A stretch of DNA of 64,000 nt from Halobacteriales archaeon QS_6_64_34 (lineage in GTDB: Archaea > Halobacteriota > Halobacteria > Halobacteriales > Haloarculaceae): contig PXRT01000013.1 in NCBI GenBank assembly GCA_003020925.1, positions 1 through 64,000 on the forward strand, in the 5' to 3' direction. The notes beneath the pieces were generated by a model. The model searched no databases. It saw nothing but the letters and a program-made list of their open reading frames with translations, and was not told where the DNA came from. A program made the position numbers and the translations under genes. Each line of letters begins with the position of its first letter. Positions within the stretch are counted from its first letter, which is position 1. Positions 26,693 to 34,925 of the stretch are shown here, piece after piece.

Positions 26693-26979
26693 TCTTGCCG
26701 TCGGAGATGGGCTGGCTTGACGATGATGGTCTTTTCCTTGCCGCCGTCGGTGATTTCGACCTTGTAAGCCGTCCCTTGCTCGCCGACGACAGTGCCGGTC
26801 TGGCCGTCGAAACGCGGGTGGAAGCGACCCTCGGGGACCGAGGGGTCGATTTTCATGTGGACCTTCTCGTCGACCTCGTACTGCTCGACGGCGCGCTGTG
26901 GCGGGGAGGTACCGCGGTCGCGGGGCTTGTTCTTGAGCTTGTTCCGTGTTCCTTCGAGAGGGCCGTTCGAACTAGGCAT
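26689..26979 (-). CDS. rpl21e: 50S ribosomal protein L21e
   Basis: A 96-residue basic protein, unusual among acidic neighbours: [20 protein letters not shown] at the N-terminus, [40 protein letters not shown] and the C-terminal [12 protein letters not shown]. This is the SH3-like L21e fold of the large subunit. The ATG at 26977-26979 is chosen; a longer frame extends into the spacer and lacks conservation. It leads the rpl21e-rpo4-DUF655-ksgA-hemK2 series. Confidence 0.95.
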   Translation of the reverse strand: MPSSNGPLEGTRNKLKNKPRDRGTSPPQRAVEQYEVDEKVHMKIDPSVPEGRFHPRFDGQTGTVVGEQGTAYKVEITDGGKEKTIIVKPAHLRRQE

Positions 26980-27097
26980 TCTTGCCCATCGCTTGTCTAC
27001 TCGCCCATATAAAACGTGCGTTCCACGGCCGGCATCGAGGGGACGACACCGGCGCTGTCGCTCGTGGCGTGGCGAAACGGGGAGAACGAAAGCCGTG

Positions 27098-27364
27098 TTA
27101 CAGGCGGCCGACGGTGTCGACGTCCACCGACTCGACGCCCTCGACGTCGGCGAAGGCGTCCTCGACGGCGTCCGTGCCGCCGGCTTCGTCGGGGATAATG
27201 ACCGTCGGGAACAGCGCGACCAGGCCAAAGGCCACGTCGTCGCGCTCGAACCCTTTGATTTTCGAGCCTTCCGGCAGTGCCCCTTCGAGGCGCTCCTGGA
27301 GCGCGTCGAGGTCGACGTCCGGGCTCTGGGGCATTATCTTGATTTTGGCAGCTACTTTCCCCAT
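27098..27364 (-). CDS. ef1b: Elongation factor 1-beta (aEF1B)
   Basis: The nucleotide-exchange factor for aEF1A. The 88-residue protein is the short archaeal form: [40 protein letters not shown] and [20 protein letters not shown], ending in the conserved RL. The ATG at 27362-27364 begins 2 nt after the stop of the zinc-finger gene, so the two are tightly coupled. The 118-bp gap to rpl21e suggests a separate transcript. Confidence 0.93.
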   Translation of the reverse strand: MGKVAAKIKIMPQSPDVDLDALQERLEGALPEGSKIKGFERDDVAFGLVALFPTVIIPDEAGGTDAVEDAFADVEGVESVDVDTVGRL

Positions 27365-27366
27365 CG

Positions 27367-27546
27367 TTATGGTCCTGTAAAGCCACAGTCGGGGCACTTA
27401 TACAGGTTGCTCTGCTTTCGGCACTTCGAACAGCGGTAAATCTGCTGTCCGCAGTCCGGGCACTTGAACGCGGCCGCGTTCGTCGTGGCGATGTTGATGC
27501 CACACGAGACGCATTTCTGCGCTCGTTTCTGCTGGCTCTCGCTCAT
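27367..27546 (-). CDS. Zinc-finger microprotein, HVO_2753 type
   Basis: A 59-residue protein with four CxxC pairs: CVSC, CPDC, CSKC and CPDC, starting [12 protein letters not shown]. It corresponds closely, from memory, to Haloferax HVO_2753, a structurally studied zinc-binding microprotein whose loss affects swarming and biofilm. The ATG at 27544-27546 is preferred to an in-frame start 39 nt upstream. Coupling to ef1b (2-nt gap) is a common archaeal arrangement and hints at a translation-linked function. Confidence 0.9.
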   Translation of the reverse strand: MSESQQKRAQKCVSCGINIATTNAAAFKCPDCGQQIYRCSKCRKQSNLYKCPDCGFTGP

Positions 27547-27771
27547 ACCACCCCGTACCCGACCGCCGCTTTTAACGGTTGTCAAACGCCGGCGCGAGCG
27601 TGTAAAGATGTGTCACGGCCGACGGCGCTCCTCGGCGTCCGTCAGTTCATGGCCCACCGTGCTTGGCTCCCCACTGGTCGTCTTCGCAATCGGGCGGAAG
27701 CCTTTGCTCGCCCCCGTGTGAGCCCGATGTAGGCGGGGCGTACGCTGGGTACGGGCTCATTTCGCCCCGAA
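27547..27771. other. Intergenic region upstream of tfb with a perfect 8-bp-stem hairpin
   Basis: No gene is credible here. TGAGCCCG (27719-27726) pairs with CGGGCTCA (27752-27759) around a loop containing the palindrome GCGTACGC. Another weak GGGCG/CGCCC pairing precedes it. It ends 12 bp before the tfb TATA box, so an operator, an upstream transcript end or a small RNA are all possible. Confidence 0.35.
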
Positions 27772-27780
27772 CATTTATAC
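27772..27780 (+). promoter_or_regulatory. TATA box for tfb
   Basis: CATTTATAC lies 30-38 nt upstream of the tfb ATG (27810). Confidence 0.55.
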
Positions 27781-27809
27781 GTAATTAGCTGTTCTCCGTA
27801 AAAGAACAC

Positions 27810-28769
27810 ATGGAACGGCCGACACGCCAGCGGGACACGGAAGAGGAGGAGGCTGAGCAGTCGTCCGAGAGCACGGGCCAGCAGACCTGCCCCGAGTGTG
27901 AGTCGGAGTCGATTACCAGCGACGGCGGGGGTGAACTCGTCTGTGAGGACTGTGGGCTGGTCATCGAGGACGAGAACATCGACCGAGGCCCGGAGTGGCG
28001 CGCGTTCAACCACTCCGAACGCCAGTCCAAATCCCGTGTCGGAGCCCCCACGACACAGACGATGCACGACAAGGGGCTGACGACACAGATTGACTGGAAG
28101 GACAAGGACGCCTACGGCCGCTCGCTCTCCTCGGAGAAACGCTCACAGATGCACCGACTGCGCAAGTGGCAGGAGCGCATCCGCACGAAGGACGCGGGCG
28201 AGCGCAACCTGCAGTTCGCGCTGTCGGAAATCGACCGCATGGCCTCCGCGCTGGGTGTCCCGCGCTCGGTACGGGAGGTCGCCTCGGTCATCTATCGGCG
28301 CGCCCTCAACGAGGACCTCATCCGCGGACGTTCCATCGAGGGCGTCGCCACCGCCTGCCTGTACGCCGCCTGCAGACAGGAGGGCATCCCCCGCAGCTTA
28401 GAGGAAGTGTCGGACGTCTCTCGCGTCGAACAGAAGGAAATCGGCCGCACCTACCGCTACGTCGCCCAGGAGCTGGAGCTGAAGATGGAGCCGGTCGACC
28501 CCAAGCAGTACGTCCCCCGGTTTGCCTCCGAACTCGACCTCTCCGAGGAGGTCCAGTCGAAGGCCAACGAGATAATCGACACCACCGCCGAGCAGGGGCT
28601 GCTCTCGGGCAAGTCCCCCACCGGCTACGCCGCCGCCGCGATTTATGCCGCCTCGCTGCTGTGTAACGAGAAGAAGACCCAGCGCGAGGTCGCCGACGTG
28701 GCCCAGGTGACCGAGGTCACTATCCGGAACCGCTACCAGGAACAGATAGAAGCGATGGGCATCCACTGA
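27810..28769 (+). CDS. tfb: Transcription initiation factor TFB
   Basis: TFB recruits RNA polymerase to TBP-bound promoters. The 319-residue protein has an N-terminal zinc ribbon ([10 protein letters not shown] and [20 protein letters not shown], residues about 28-60), the B-reader/linker region ([20 protein letters not shown]) and two cyclin-like repeats, each with a basic recognition helix ([20 protein letters not shown]; the second ends [18 protein letters not shown]). Length is normal. Haloarchaea have several TFBs, so which paralogue this is cannot be told from the window. Confidence 0.95.
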   Translation: MERPTRQRDTEEEEAEQSSESTGQQTCPECESESITSDGGGELVCEDCGLVIEDENIDRGPEWRAFNHSERQSKSRVGAPTTQTMHDKGLTTQIDWKDKDAYGRSLSSEKRSQMHRLRKWQERIRTKDAGERNLQFALSEIDRMASALGVPRSVREVASVIYRRALNEDLIRGRSIEGVATACLYAACRQEGIPRSLEEVSDVSRVEQKEIGRTYRYVAQELELKMEPVDPKQYVPRFASELDLSEEVQSKANEIIDTTAEQGLLSGKSPTGYAAAAIYAASLLCNEKKTQREVADVAQVTEVTIRNRYQEQIEAMGIH

Positions 28770-28775
28770 TACGGA

Positions 28776-29645
28776 TTACTGAGAGCCCGTGTCCGGACCG
28801 CCTGTGAGGCTTCGAAGCACCGACTCGACGTCGGTGAAGTTCGGACCGCGTGCGACGGTCCCCGAGTCGACATCCCACGTAACGTAGCCGTCGTCCGCTA
28901 ATTTCGGGAGCGAAGAGTGATGCAGTAGTTCCCGAGTGGCCTCGCCGTCGATGTCCGATGCGATGGACTCGACACTGGTCGCTCCGGTCTCGAGTAGCGA
29001 CGAGAGAACGGCGCGTTGCTCGGCTGTCCGCAGGGCGTCCATCGTCGAGTCCAGCCGGTCGCTCGGGAGCGCCGACACGTCGTCGGGTGGGCGTGTCCGC
29101 TTGTCCAGGAGCGCTCCCAGCCACTGGCTCTCAATCTCGACGAGAGCCACCTCCTCGTCGGTGATGGCATCGGCGCGTGGCTCCGTGTTGGCATAGCAGA
29201 GTGTCCCGTACAGCTCGTCGTCGACGACGACTGTCGTCCCCAGGTAACTCCCGAGGCCGAACCGTTCGTATGCGGGGTCGTCACTCCACCCTTCGGCCTG
29301 AGCGTCGCTGACAGCGAGCGTGCCGTCTGGCGACTGAATCGTCTTCCGGCAGTACGTCGTCCCGAGTTCGATGGTGTCGTCCGGCGCCAGGTCGCCGCGA
29401 GCCCCGTGGACGACGTCGAATCGCTGTGTTCCGGCGCCGGTGTCGATTCGAGAGAGAAACGCGTGTTCCAGCTCGAACTCGGCCGTCTCCAGCTCGAACA
29501 GACGGTCGAGTCTCTCCGCTAGTGGCACCTCGGGCGCGAACAGCGTCTCGCTCCGTCGGTGGACGTACTCTAGCTGCTCGGCCCCCGTGGCGGAGCTGAC
29601 GTTATGCATGTATATCACGCCCAACTTGGGGGTCGGGAGGGACAT
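28776..29645 (-). CDS. GAF-domain regulator with C-terminal winged helix
   Basis: A 289-residue protein. Residues about 30-185 read as a GAF domain (ETAEFELEHAFLSRID, LGTTYCRKTIQSPDG, YLGTTVVVDDELYGTLCYAN). The C-terminal 85 residues form a haloarchaeal winged-helix (QRAVLSSLLETGATSVESIA, then LHHSSLPKLADDGYVTWDVD). A TATA-like element on the minus strand near 29671-29680 lies about 27-30 nt before the ATG at 29645, so this start is preferred to M13. GAF-plus-HTH proteins include the bacterio-opsin activator group, notable because a rhodopsin relic lies 85 bp upstream. The target genes are unknown. Confidence 0.75.
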   Translation of the reverse strand: MSLPTPKLGVIYMHNVSSATGAEQLEYVHRRSETLFAPEVPLAERLDRLFELETAEFELEHAFLSRIDTGAGTQRFDVVHGARGDLAPDDTIELGTTYCRKTIQSPDGTLAVSDAQAEGWSDDPAYERFGLGSYLGTTVVVDDELYGTLCYANTEPRADAITDEEVALVEIESQWLGALLDKRTRPPDDVSALPSDRLDSTMDALRTAEQRAVLSSLLETGATSVESIASDIDGEATRELLHHSSLPKLADDGYVTWDVDSGTVARGPNFTDVESVLRSLTGGPDTGSQ

Positions 29646-29729
29646 TGTCCATTGGGCACACCAGCCCGTATTAACTACAGAACGTCACCGGAATTAATAG
29701 TTGTTACCAGTTCGTCACGTCGTCCGATA

Positions 29730-29846
29730 GACGATGACGAGCGACGCCGTCTCGACGTCCATCAGGCCGACGCCGGCCGCGCCGAGCAACCAGACGATGG
29801 GATAAACCGACCAGAGGACGACGAAGTTTCTGCGTGTCCGAGAGGG
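29730..29846 (-). pseudogene. Relic of a microbial rhodopsin gene (helix F to start of helix G)
   Basis: Within a short minus-strand frame (29715-29936), codons 31-69 read PSRTRRNFVVLWSVYPIVWL and LGAAGVGLMDVETASLVIV. This matches the helix F signature of haloarchaeal rhodopsins (basic R..RN, then V.LWS.YP.VWL.G.EG.G) and the following IETA segment. The retinal-binding Lys of helix G is absent, because the frame stops eight residues later at YRTT. The 30 residues before it show no helix E similarity. So only one and a half helices survive. Confidence 0.7.
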
Positions 29847-29979
29847 GCTCACCTCCACGTCCGACAGTGCGGCGTCGGTGCGTATCGGTAAATCGCTACA
29901 CGAATCGGTTGATAAGTCGGCGGCGACACCCACCAAAACAGTGATGGGTTCGGGCGGCAGATGGTAGTTCTATCGACCA

Positions 29980-31332
29980 ATGACCTCGGAACAAGACCCG
30001 CGCGCGCTCATCGCCGAGGTCCTCACCGCGACCGACGTAGACCGCGACTACGTCCCGCGACTGCTAGAACTCCTCGACGTCGGTGACCGGCAGGTCCGCC
30101 TGGGTGCGGTCGCGGCGCTGTGTGTCGTCGCCGACGAACACCCCGGGGCGGTGGCCTCGCTGGTCGGGCAGCTCGCGGACCGCGCCGACGAGACGCTGGC
30201 CGCCACGCTCGCGCTCGAATACGTCGCCGACCGGTATCCCACGGTGGTCGAGGACCGCCTGGACCAGTGGGAGACGAGCGTCGAAATCGACCACCAGGTC
30301 GAGCGGTCGACCCCGACGCGTGGCGAGTCCGACGACGACGAGGTCGGCCGGACCAGGGTGGCCGGCGAGGGGGCCGATACCGACGGCCGCCAGGTGTACA
30401 GCGACGAGGCGGACGACGACGACCAGCGCCAGCGCGCCGACGACGAGGACGGCAACACCATCGGCGGGCGGCCACGGGCGGCCGACGCCGAGTGGCGCTC
30501 GCCCGTCGAGTACGAGAGTCGGTTCGACAGCATCTCGATACTGGCCCCGCGCGAGCGCCGGCGCTACGGCGACACCTACCGCACGCGGGGCGTCGTCGAC
30601 GAAACCGAGTACGCCGTCGCCGTGCGCCTGCTCGACGGCGTGGACGGGACGGACGGGTCGTTCGGGACGGCGCTCGCGACCCGGCTGGACGAGTGGCAGG
30701 CCTTCGCCGACGTCGAGAACGTCCTGACGCTGTACGACTGGGGGGTCGACCCCCGGCCGTGGCTGGCGACCGAGTACACGGCCGAGACGCTGGCCGACCG
30801 CGACCGGTTCTCGACCACGGAGGCGGCCTGGCACGCCGAGCGGCTGGCCGGGGCGGTCACGACGCTCCACGAGCGCGGGGTGGTCCACGCCGGCATCGAC
30901 GCCGAATCGGTCGCCTACTACGGCAACGTCATCGAGGAAAGCGACAGACAGCCGCCGCTGCTCGACAACCTCGGGCTGCTGTCGGTGTACCGCCACCGCT
31001 TTGACCCCTCGCAGTTTCTCGACCCCCGGTACGCCGCCCCGGAGTACTACCAGCGTCGCTTTGGCCGTATCGACCACGCAACCGACATCTACGGGCTCGG
31101 TGCGGTCTGTTACCGGCTGTTTACCGGGACGCCACCGTACACCGGCGCGTTCGATGGCGTCCGGGACGGCGTGCTGTCGGCGGACCCGCCCGAGCCGTCG
31201 GCCGTCGCTGACGTGCCCCCTGCTGTCGACGATATCGTCGGCAAGGCGATGGCCCGGCGGAAGCTCGCCCGCTACGAGACGGCCGCCCACCTCCGACAGG
31301 AACTGCGGAGCCTGCGGGGTGACGATGAATAG
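29980..31332 (+). CDS. Protein-kinase-fold pseudokinase with N-terminal HEAT-like repeats
   Basis: The 450-residue protein has helical HEAT-like repeats (residues 1-95, with VGDRQVRLGAVAALCVVADE and a second ADRADETLAATLALEYVADR unit), an acidic linker (105-175) and a kinase-like domain (180-445). Catalytic residues are degenerate: YAVAVRLL has Arg216 for the ATP-binding Lys, HRD is HAG (303-305), and DFG reads as NLG (330-332). APE (353-355) and the DIYGLGAVCYRLFTGTPPY helix are retained. It is probably a scaffold or nucleotide-sensing pseudokinase. It overlaps the next membrane protein gene by 8 nt, suggesting that they work together at the membrane. Confidence 0.78.
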   Translation: MTSEQDPRALIAEVLTATDVDRDYVPRLLELLDVGDRQVRLGAVAALCVVADEHPGAVASLVGQLADRADETLAATLALEYVADRYPTVVEDRLDQWETSVEIDHQVERSTPTRGESDDDEVGRTRVAGEGADTDGRQVYSDEADDDDQRQRADDEDGNTIGGRPRAADAEWRSPVEYESRFDSISILAPRERRRYGDTYRTRGVVDETEYAVAVRLLDGVDGTDGSFGTALATRLDEWQAFADVENVLTLYDWGVDPRPWLATEYTAETLADRDRFSTTEAAWHAERLAGAVTTLHERGVVHAGIDAESVAYYGNVIEESDRQPPLLDNLGLLSVYRHRFDPSQFLDPRYAAPEYYQRRFGRIDHATDIYGLGAVCYRLFTGTPPYTGAFDGVRDGVLSADPPEPSAVADVPPAVDDIVGKAMARRKLARYETAAHLRQELRSLRGDDE

Positions 31333-32050
31333 CATCGCCGTCGGCCTCCCGTATGCGCCGAACAACCCCAATCTAACCTTCATCTTCTTCATCGCGCTGA
31401 CGCTGCTTGCGGTGCTTGGGGTTCGGTTTAGCTACTACGCCTACCGGAACCGCCGGACGAGCGAACTCGGCACGGCTGCCCGGCTCTGGGACGTGCTCGC
31501 GCTTGCCGGACTGCTGGCGGTCGGGTTCGCCCTGCTGGGGCTGGTCGAGTTGCTGACAATCTACGTTCTCCCGTTCAAGACGGCGTTGTTGCTCGCGGCG
31601 GTGTTCGTGCTGGCCGTCGCCCTGCGACTACTGTATCGCAGCGTCGTCCCGGTGACGGCCGGGGGCGAGGCCCAGTCGGAGCGGGGGCTGACCTGGGCTG
31701 CCGTCGTCGGTGTCGTAGTCGTCTTCGCGGGCCTGGCACTGGTCGGGCGCCACCCGCTCTTGCTGGCAGTCGGCGGGCTGAGCGCGCTGGGGTTCACGCT
31801 GGCGGGCGGGCACTACGGCCGGCGTGGGGCGGCCGAGGCACGCGTTCAGGGGACCGTCGTCGATACGCTGTTGCGCCATTTGCTACCGGTGTTGCTCTTT
31901 GCGGCGCTGGTGCCCGCGCTCGACCTGGCCGTGGTCGTCGGTCTCGACCGCATCGTCGTGCTCCACATCCAGGTCGTCTTCGTCATCATGACCGCGACCA
32001 CGCTGATGACGGCGACCATCAAACTCCGGCAGAACCTGGCAAGCCTGTGA
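31325..32050 (+). CDS. Polytopic membrane protein coupled to the pseudokinase
   Basis: A 241-residue protein with roughly seven hydrophobic segments (for example LTFIFFIALTLLAVLGV, LLLAAVFVLAVALRLLY, VVVVFAGLALVGRHPLLLAV, LLPVLLFAALVPALDLAVVV, VVFVIMTATTLMTATI). No signal peptide, catalytic motif or transporter signature is recognised. The ATG at 31325 overlaps the pseudokinase stop by 8 nt, so this start is likely and translation is coupled. Function unknown. Confidence 0.7.
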   Translation: MNSIAVGLPYAPNNPNLTFIFFIALTLLAVLGVRFSYYAYRNRRTSELGTAARLWDVLALAGLLAVGFALLGLVELLTIYVLPFKTALLLAAVFVLAVALRLLYRSVVPVTAGGEAQSERGLTWAAVVGVVVVFAGLALVGRHPLLLAVGGLSALGFTLAGGHYGRRGAAEARVQGTVVDTLLRHLLPVLLFAALVPALDLAVVVGLDRIVVLHIQVVFVIMTATTLMTATIKLRQNLASL

Positions 32051-32153
32051 TTTGCCGGACCCGCCCCGGCAAATTACCGGTAAATCGTTACAACCGACCG
32101 TATGACCAGGACGGATAGAAACCCGGAAACCGCTCCGCGCCAATCACCGGCCA

Positions 32154-33062
32154 ATGGAACGCGGACGCGTCGACATCGAGTCGCTGCCCGGCGCTATCGA
32201 CCTGCAGGCGACCGTCGAGAGCGGCCAGTCGTACCTCTGGGACCGCGAGGACGGGCGGATGTACGAGCGGACGGCCGCAAGCGGCGGCGACGCCTGGTAC
32301 TGGACGACGCCCCGAGTCGCGGGCGACCCGCAAGTCGTCCGCGTCCGCCAGACCGACGGCGCCCTGGAGTGGGAAGCGACCTTCGACGCCGAAGACGCCC
32401 TGTACACGCTGCTTGGCCTCGGCGACGACCTACCGGCAATCCGGGCGACCGCCCCCGCAGACGCCGTCGTCGAGGAGGCCTACGACGCCTACTGGGGGAT
32501 GCGCATCGTCCGTGACCCCCCCTTCCCCACGCTGATTTCCTTTATCTGCTCGGCCCAGATGCGTGTCGGCCGTATCCACGGGATGCAGCAGGCGCTCCGA
32601 CGGGAGTTCGGCGAGCCAGTCGAGTTCGACGGCGGGACCTATCGCGCGTTTCCGACGCCAGCGGCGCTCGCGACCGCCAGCGAGGCCGACCTCCGGGAGC
32701 TGCGCCTGGGCTATCGCGCCCCCTACGTCAAGCGCTCGGCCGAGCTGGTCGCAAGCGGCGACGCCGACCCCGAGAGCGCACGGGGACTGCCCTACGGGGA
32801 CGCCCGCGAGTATCTGACCCAGTTCGTCGGCGTCGGCGACAAGGTGGCCGACTGCATCCTGCTATTCTCGCTTGGCTATCTGGAAGCGGTGCCCCTGGAC
32901 ACGTGGATTCAGACGACCATCGCCGAGTTCTATCCCGATTGTGACCGGGGAAACTACGCCGACACCTCCCGCGCGATTCGCGAGACGCTGGGCGGCGAGT
33001 ACGCCGGCTACACCCAGACCTACCTCTTTCACTATCTCCGGTCGGGCGGGCGGGACCTGTAG
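32154..33062 (+). CDS. ogg: 8-oxoguanine DNA glycosylase (OGG1/AlkA type)
   Basis: It removes oxidised guanine from DNA. The 302-residue protein has an N-terminal beta domain (AIDLQATVESGQSYLWDRED, FRWxx-like position) and the helix-hairpin-helix glycosylase core. The motif FVGVGDKVADCILLFSLGYL includes the catalytic Lys of the HhH (GDKVADC), followed by the essential Asp in AVPLDTWIQ. Length is normal for OGG1-type proteins. A standalone gene; TATA-like bases appear about 30-60 nt upstream but none is decisive. Confidence 0.87.
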   Translation: MERGRVDIESLPGAIDLQATVESGQSYLWDREDGRMYERTAASGGDAWYWTTPRVAGDPQVVRVRQTDGALEWEATFDAEDALYTLLGLGDDLPAIRATAPADAVVEEAYDAYWGMRIVRDPPFPTLISFICSAQMRVGRIHGMQQALRREFGEPVEFDGGTYRAFPTPAALATASEADLRELRLGYRAPYVKRSAELVASGDADPESARGLPYGDAREYLTQFVGVGDKVADCILLFSLGYLEAVPLDTWIQTTIAEFYPDCDRGNYADTSRAIRETLGGEYAGYTQTYLFHYLRSGGRDL

Positions 33063-33144
33063 TGTCCCGACGGCCCGCCCCGAGAATACGACAAACTCTG
33101 TATAGACCCCCGAACATAACTGCCACCCCGTCGAAGGCCAACTC

Positions 33145-33420
33145 ATGTCACGAAAGCGAGTCCGCGTCTACGTCTCGGGGCAGGTACAGGGCGTCTTCTT
33201 CAGGGGGACGACACGGGATAACGCACAGGAGAAAGGCGTCGACGGCTGGGTGAAGAACCTCGACGACGGCCGCGTCGAAGCGGTCTTCGAGGGCGACCCG
33301 GACGCCGTCGACGAGATGGTCGATTTCTGCTACGAGGGCAGCGAGATGGCGAGCGTCAGCACGGTCGAAGTCACCGAGGAGGAGCCCGAGGGCATAGACG
33401 ACTTCCGGATTCGGTACTGA
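33145..33420 (+). CDS. acyP: Acylphosphatase
   Basis: It hydrolyses carboxyl-phosphate bonds such as in acetyl phosphate. The 91-residue protein has the ferredoxin-like AcP pattern: VRVYVSGQVQGVFFRGTTRD, with the catalytic Arg in GVFFRG, and GWVKNLDDGRVEAVFEGDPD with the catalytic Asn in VKNLDDG. It ends in DFRIRY. Normal length. Confidence 0.94.
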   Translation: MSRKRVRVYVSGQVQGVFFRGTTRDNAQEKGVDGWVKNLDDGRVEAVFEGDPDAVDEMVDFCYEGSEMASVSTVEVTEEEPEGIDDFRIRY

Positions 33421-33485
33421 ACGCAGTCGGCGGTGACCAATCGGCGAGCCCCTACCGTTAGGACCGTGGCGGGCCAAGCGCCGGT

Positions 33486-34913
33486 ATGCTCACTGGCTCC
33501 GAGATGGCTGTCGTTGACGCGAACGCCGAGGCGCTTGGCGTCCCGCGCAAGCAGTTGATGGAATCGTCCGGCCACGCCGTCGCGCGGGCGGTCCGGGCAC
33601 ACGCCGACCCCGGCGCGTCGGTCACTGTCGTCGCCGGTCGCGGGAACAACGGCGGCGACGCGCTCGTTGCGGCGCGCTTTCTGGACGAGTACGACCTGCG
33701 GATTCTGCTACTGGGCCGCCCGGAGACCATCACCACCGTGATTTCCCGGGAGAACTGGGACGCGTTGCAGTCGGCCGACTACCCCGCCGAGCAGGTCCGC
33801 GACTCGTCGTCGTTCGACCTCGGCGACCCCGACCTCGTGGTCGACGCGATGCTCGGGACCGGTATCAGCGGCGCGCTGCGGGAGCCGGCCGCTACCGCCG
33901 CCGAGGCGATGAACGAGTCGGCGGCGACGGTCCTCGCGGTGGACGTTCCCTCCGGGCTGGACTGCGAGACCGGCGAACTCGCGGAGAACGCCGTCGATGC
34001 CGACCACGTCGTGACGTTCCACGACACGAAACCGGGCCTTGACGGCCTGTCGGCGTCGGTCACCGTCGCCGACATCGGCATCCCCGATGCCGCCCAGCGG
34101 TTCGTCGAGCGGGGCGACCTCCAGCGGCTCTCGCGGGACCCCGCGAGTCACAAGGGCGACAACGGCGAGGTGCTGGTCGTCGGCGGCGGCCCCTACACCG
34201 GCGCGCCCGCCCTGGCCGCCCGGGCAGCACTGCGAGCGGGCGCCGACCTTGTCCGCGTCGCCGCGCCCGACGCCGTCGCTCGTGAGATTCAGGGGTACAG
34301 CGAGAACCTCATCGTCCGCGAGTACGACGGCGACCGGCTCGCGCCGACCTACGTCGACTGGCTGACCGACTTCGCGGCCGACCACGACACGCTCGTCCTG
34401 GGACCGGGGCTTGGCGGGGCCGAGGAGACGCTGGAGGCGGTCGAGTCGCTGCTCTCGGCGTTCGAGGGGACCGCCGTCGTCGACGCCGACGCCCTGCAGG
34501 TCGTGCCCGATATCCGGACCGACGCCGACCTGGTCTGTACGCCCCATCAGGGCGAACTCGTCGGGATGGGCGGGGAGACCGGCGACGACTGGCGCGAGCG
34601 GGCCGACCTCGTGGCGGACTTCGCCGCCGACATCGGCCACACGCTGCTGGTCAAGGGCGCTTACGACGTCATCTCCGACGGCGAGCGGACCCGGGTCAGC
34701 CGGACCGGCAACGCGGGGATGACCGTCGGCGGGACCGGCGACGTGCTCGCGGGCGTGACGGGGGCGCTTGCCTGCGTGCTCGACCCCCACGACGCCGCCG
34801 CTATCGGCGCGTACGCCAACGGCGCCGCCGGGGACAGGGTCGTCGAAGAATACGGCTCCGGGCTGGTCGCGACGGACCTCGTAGACGCAGTGCCGGCGGT
34901 CCTCCGGGACTGA
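33486..34913 (+). CDS. nnr: Bifunctional NAD(P)H-hydrate repair enzyme
   Basis: It repairs damaged NADH/NADPH hydrates. The 475-residue protein joins an N-terminal epimerase (YjeF-N; VTVVAGRGNNGGDALVAARF near residue 42, DAMLGTGISG, AVDVPSGLDC) to a C-terminal ADP-dependent dehydratase (YjeF-C, ribokinase-like; VLVVGGGPYTGAPALAARAA, VLGPGLGG, PHQGE, NAGMTVGGTGDVLAGVTGAL). This fusion is usual for the family. It is convergent with hflX (13-bp gap). Confidence 0.93.
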   Translation: MLTGSEMAVVDANAEALGVPRKQLMESSGHAVARAVRAHADPGASVTVVAGRGNNGGDALVAARFLDEYDLRILLLGRPETITTVISRENWDALQSADYPAEQVRDSSSFDLGDPDLVVDAMLGTGISGALREPAATAAEAMNESAATVLAVDVPSGLDCETGELAENAVDADHVVTFHDTKPGLDGLSASVTVADIGIPDAAQRFVERGDLQRLSRDPASHKGDNGEVLVVGGGPYTGAPALAARAALRAGADLVRVAAPDAVAREIQGYSENLIVREYDGDRLAPTYVDWLTDFAADHDTLVLGPGLGGAEETLEAVESLLSAFEGTAVVDADALQVVPDIRTDADLVCTPHQGELVGMGGETGDDWRERADLVADFAADIGHTLLVKGAYDVISDGERTRVSRTGNAGMTVGGTGDVLAGVTGALACVLDPHDAAAIGAYANGAAGDRVVEEYGSGLVATDLVDAVPAVLRD

Positions 34914-34925
34914 GCGGGCCGGAGT

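Noticed and set aside
27600-27770. tRNA or 7S-like RNA gene upstream of tfb
   Set aside because: There are hairpins but no TPsiC-like GTTCAA box, no cloverleaf and no recognisable SRP domain. No tRNA was found anywhere in the window.
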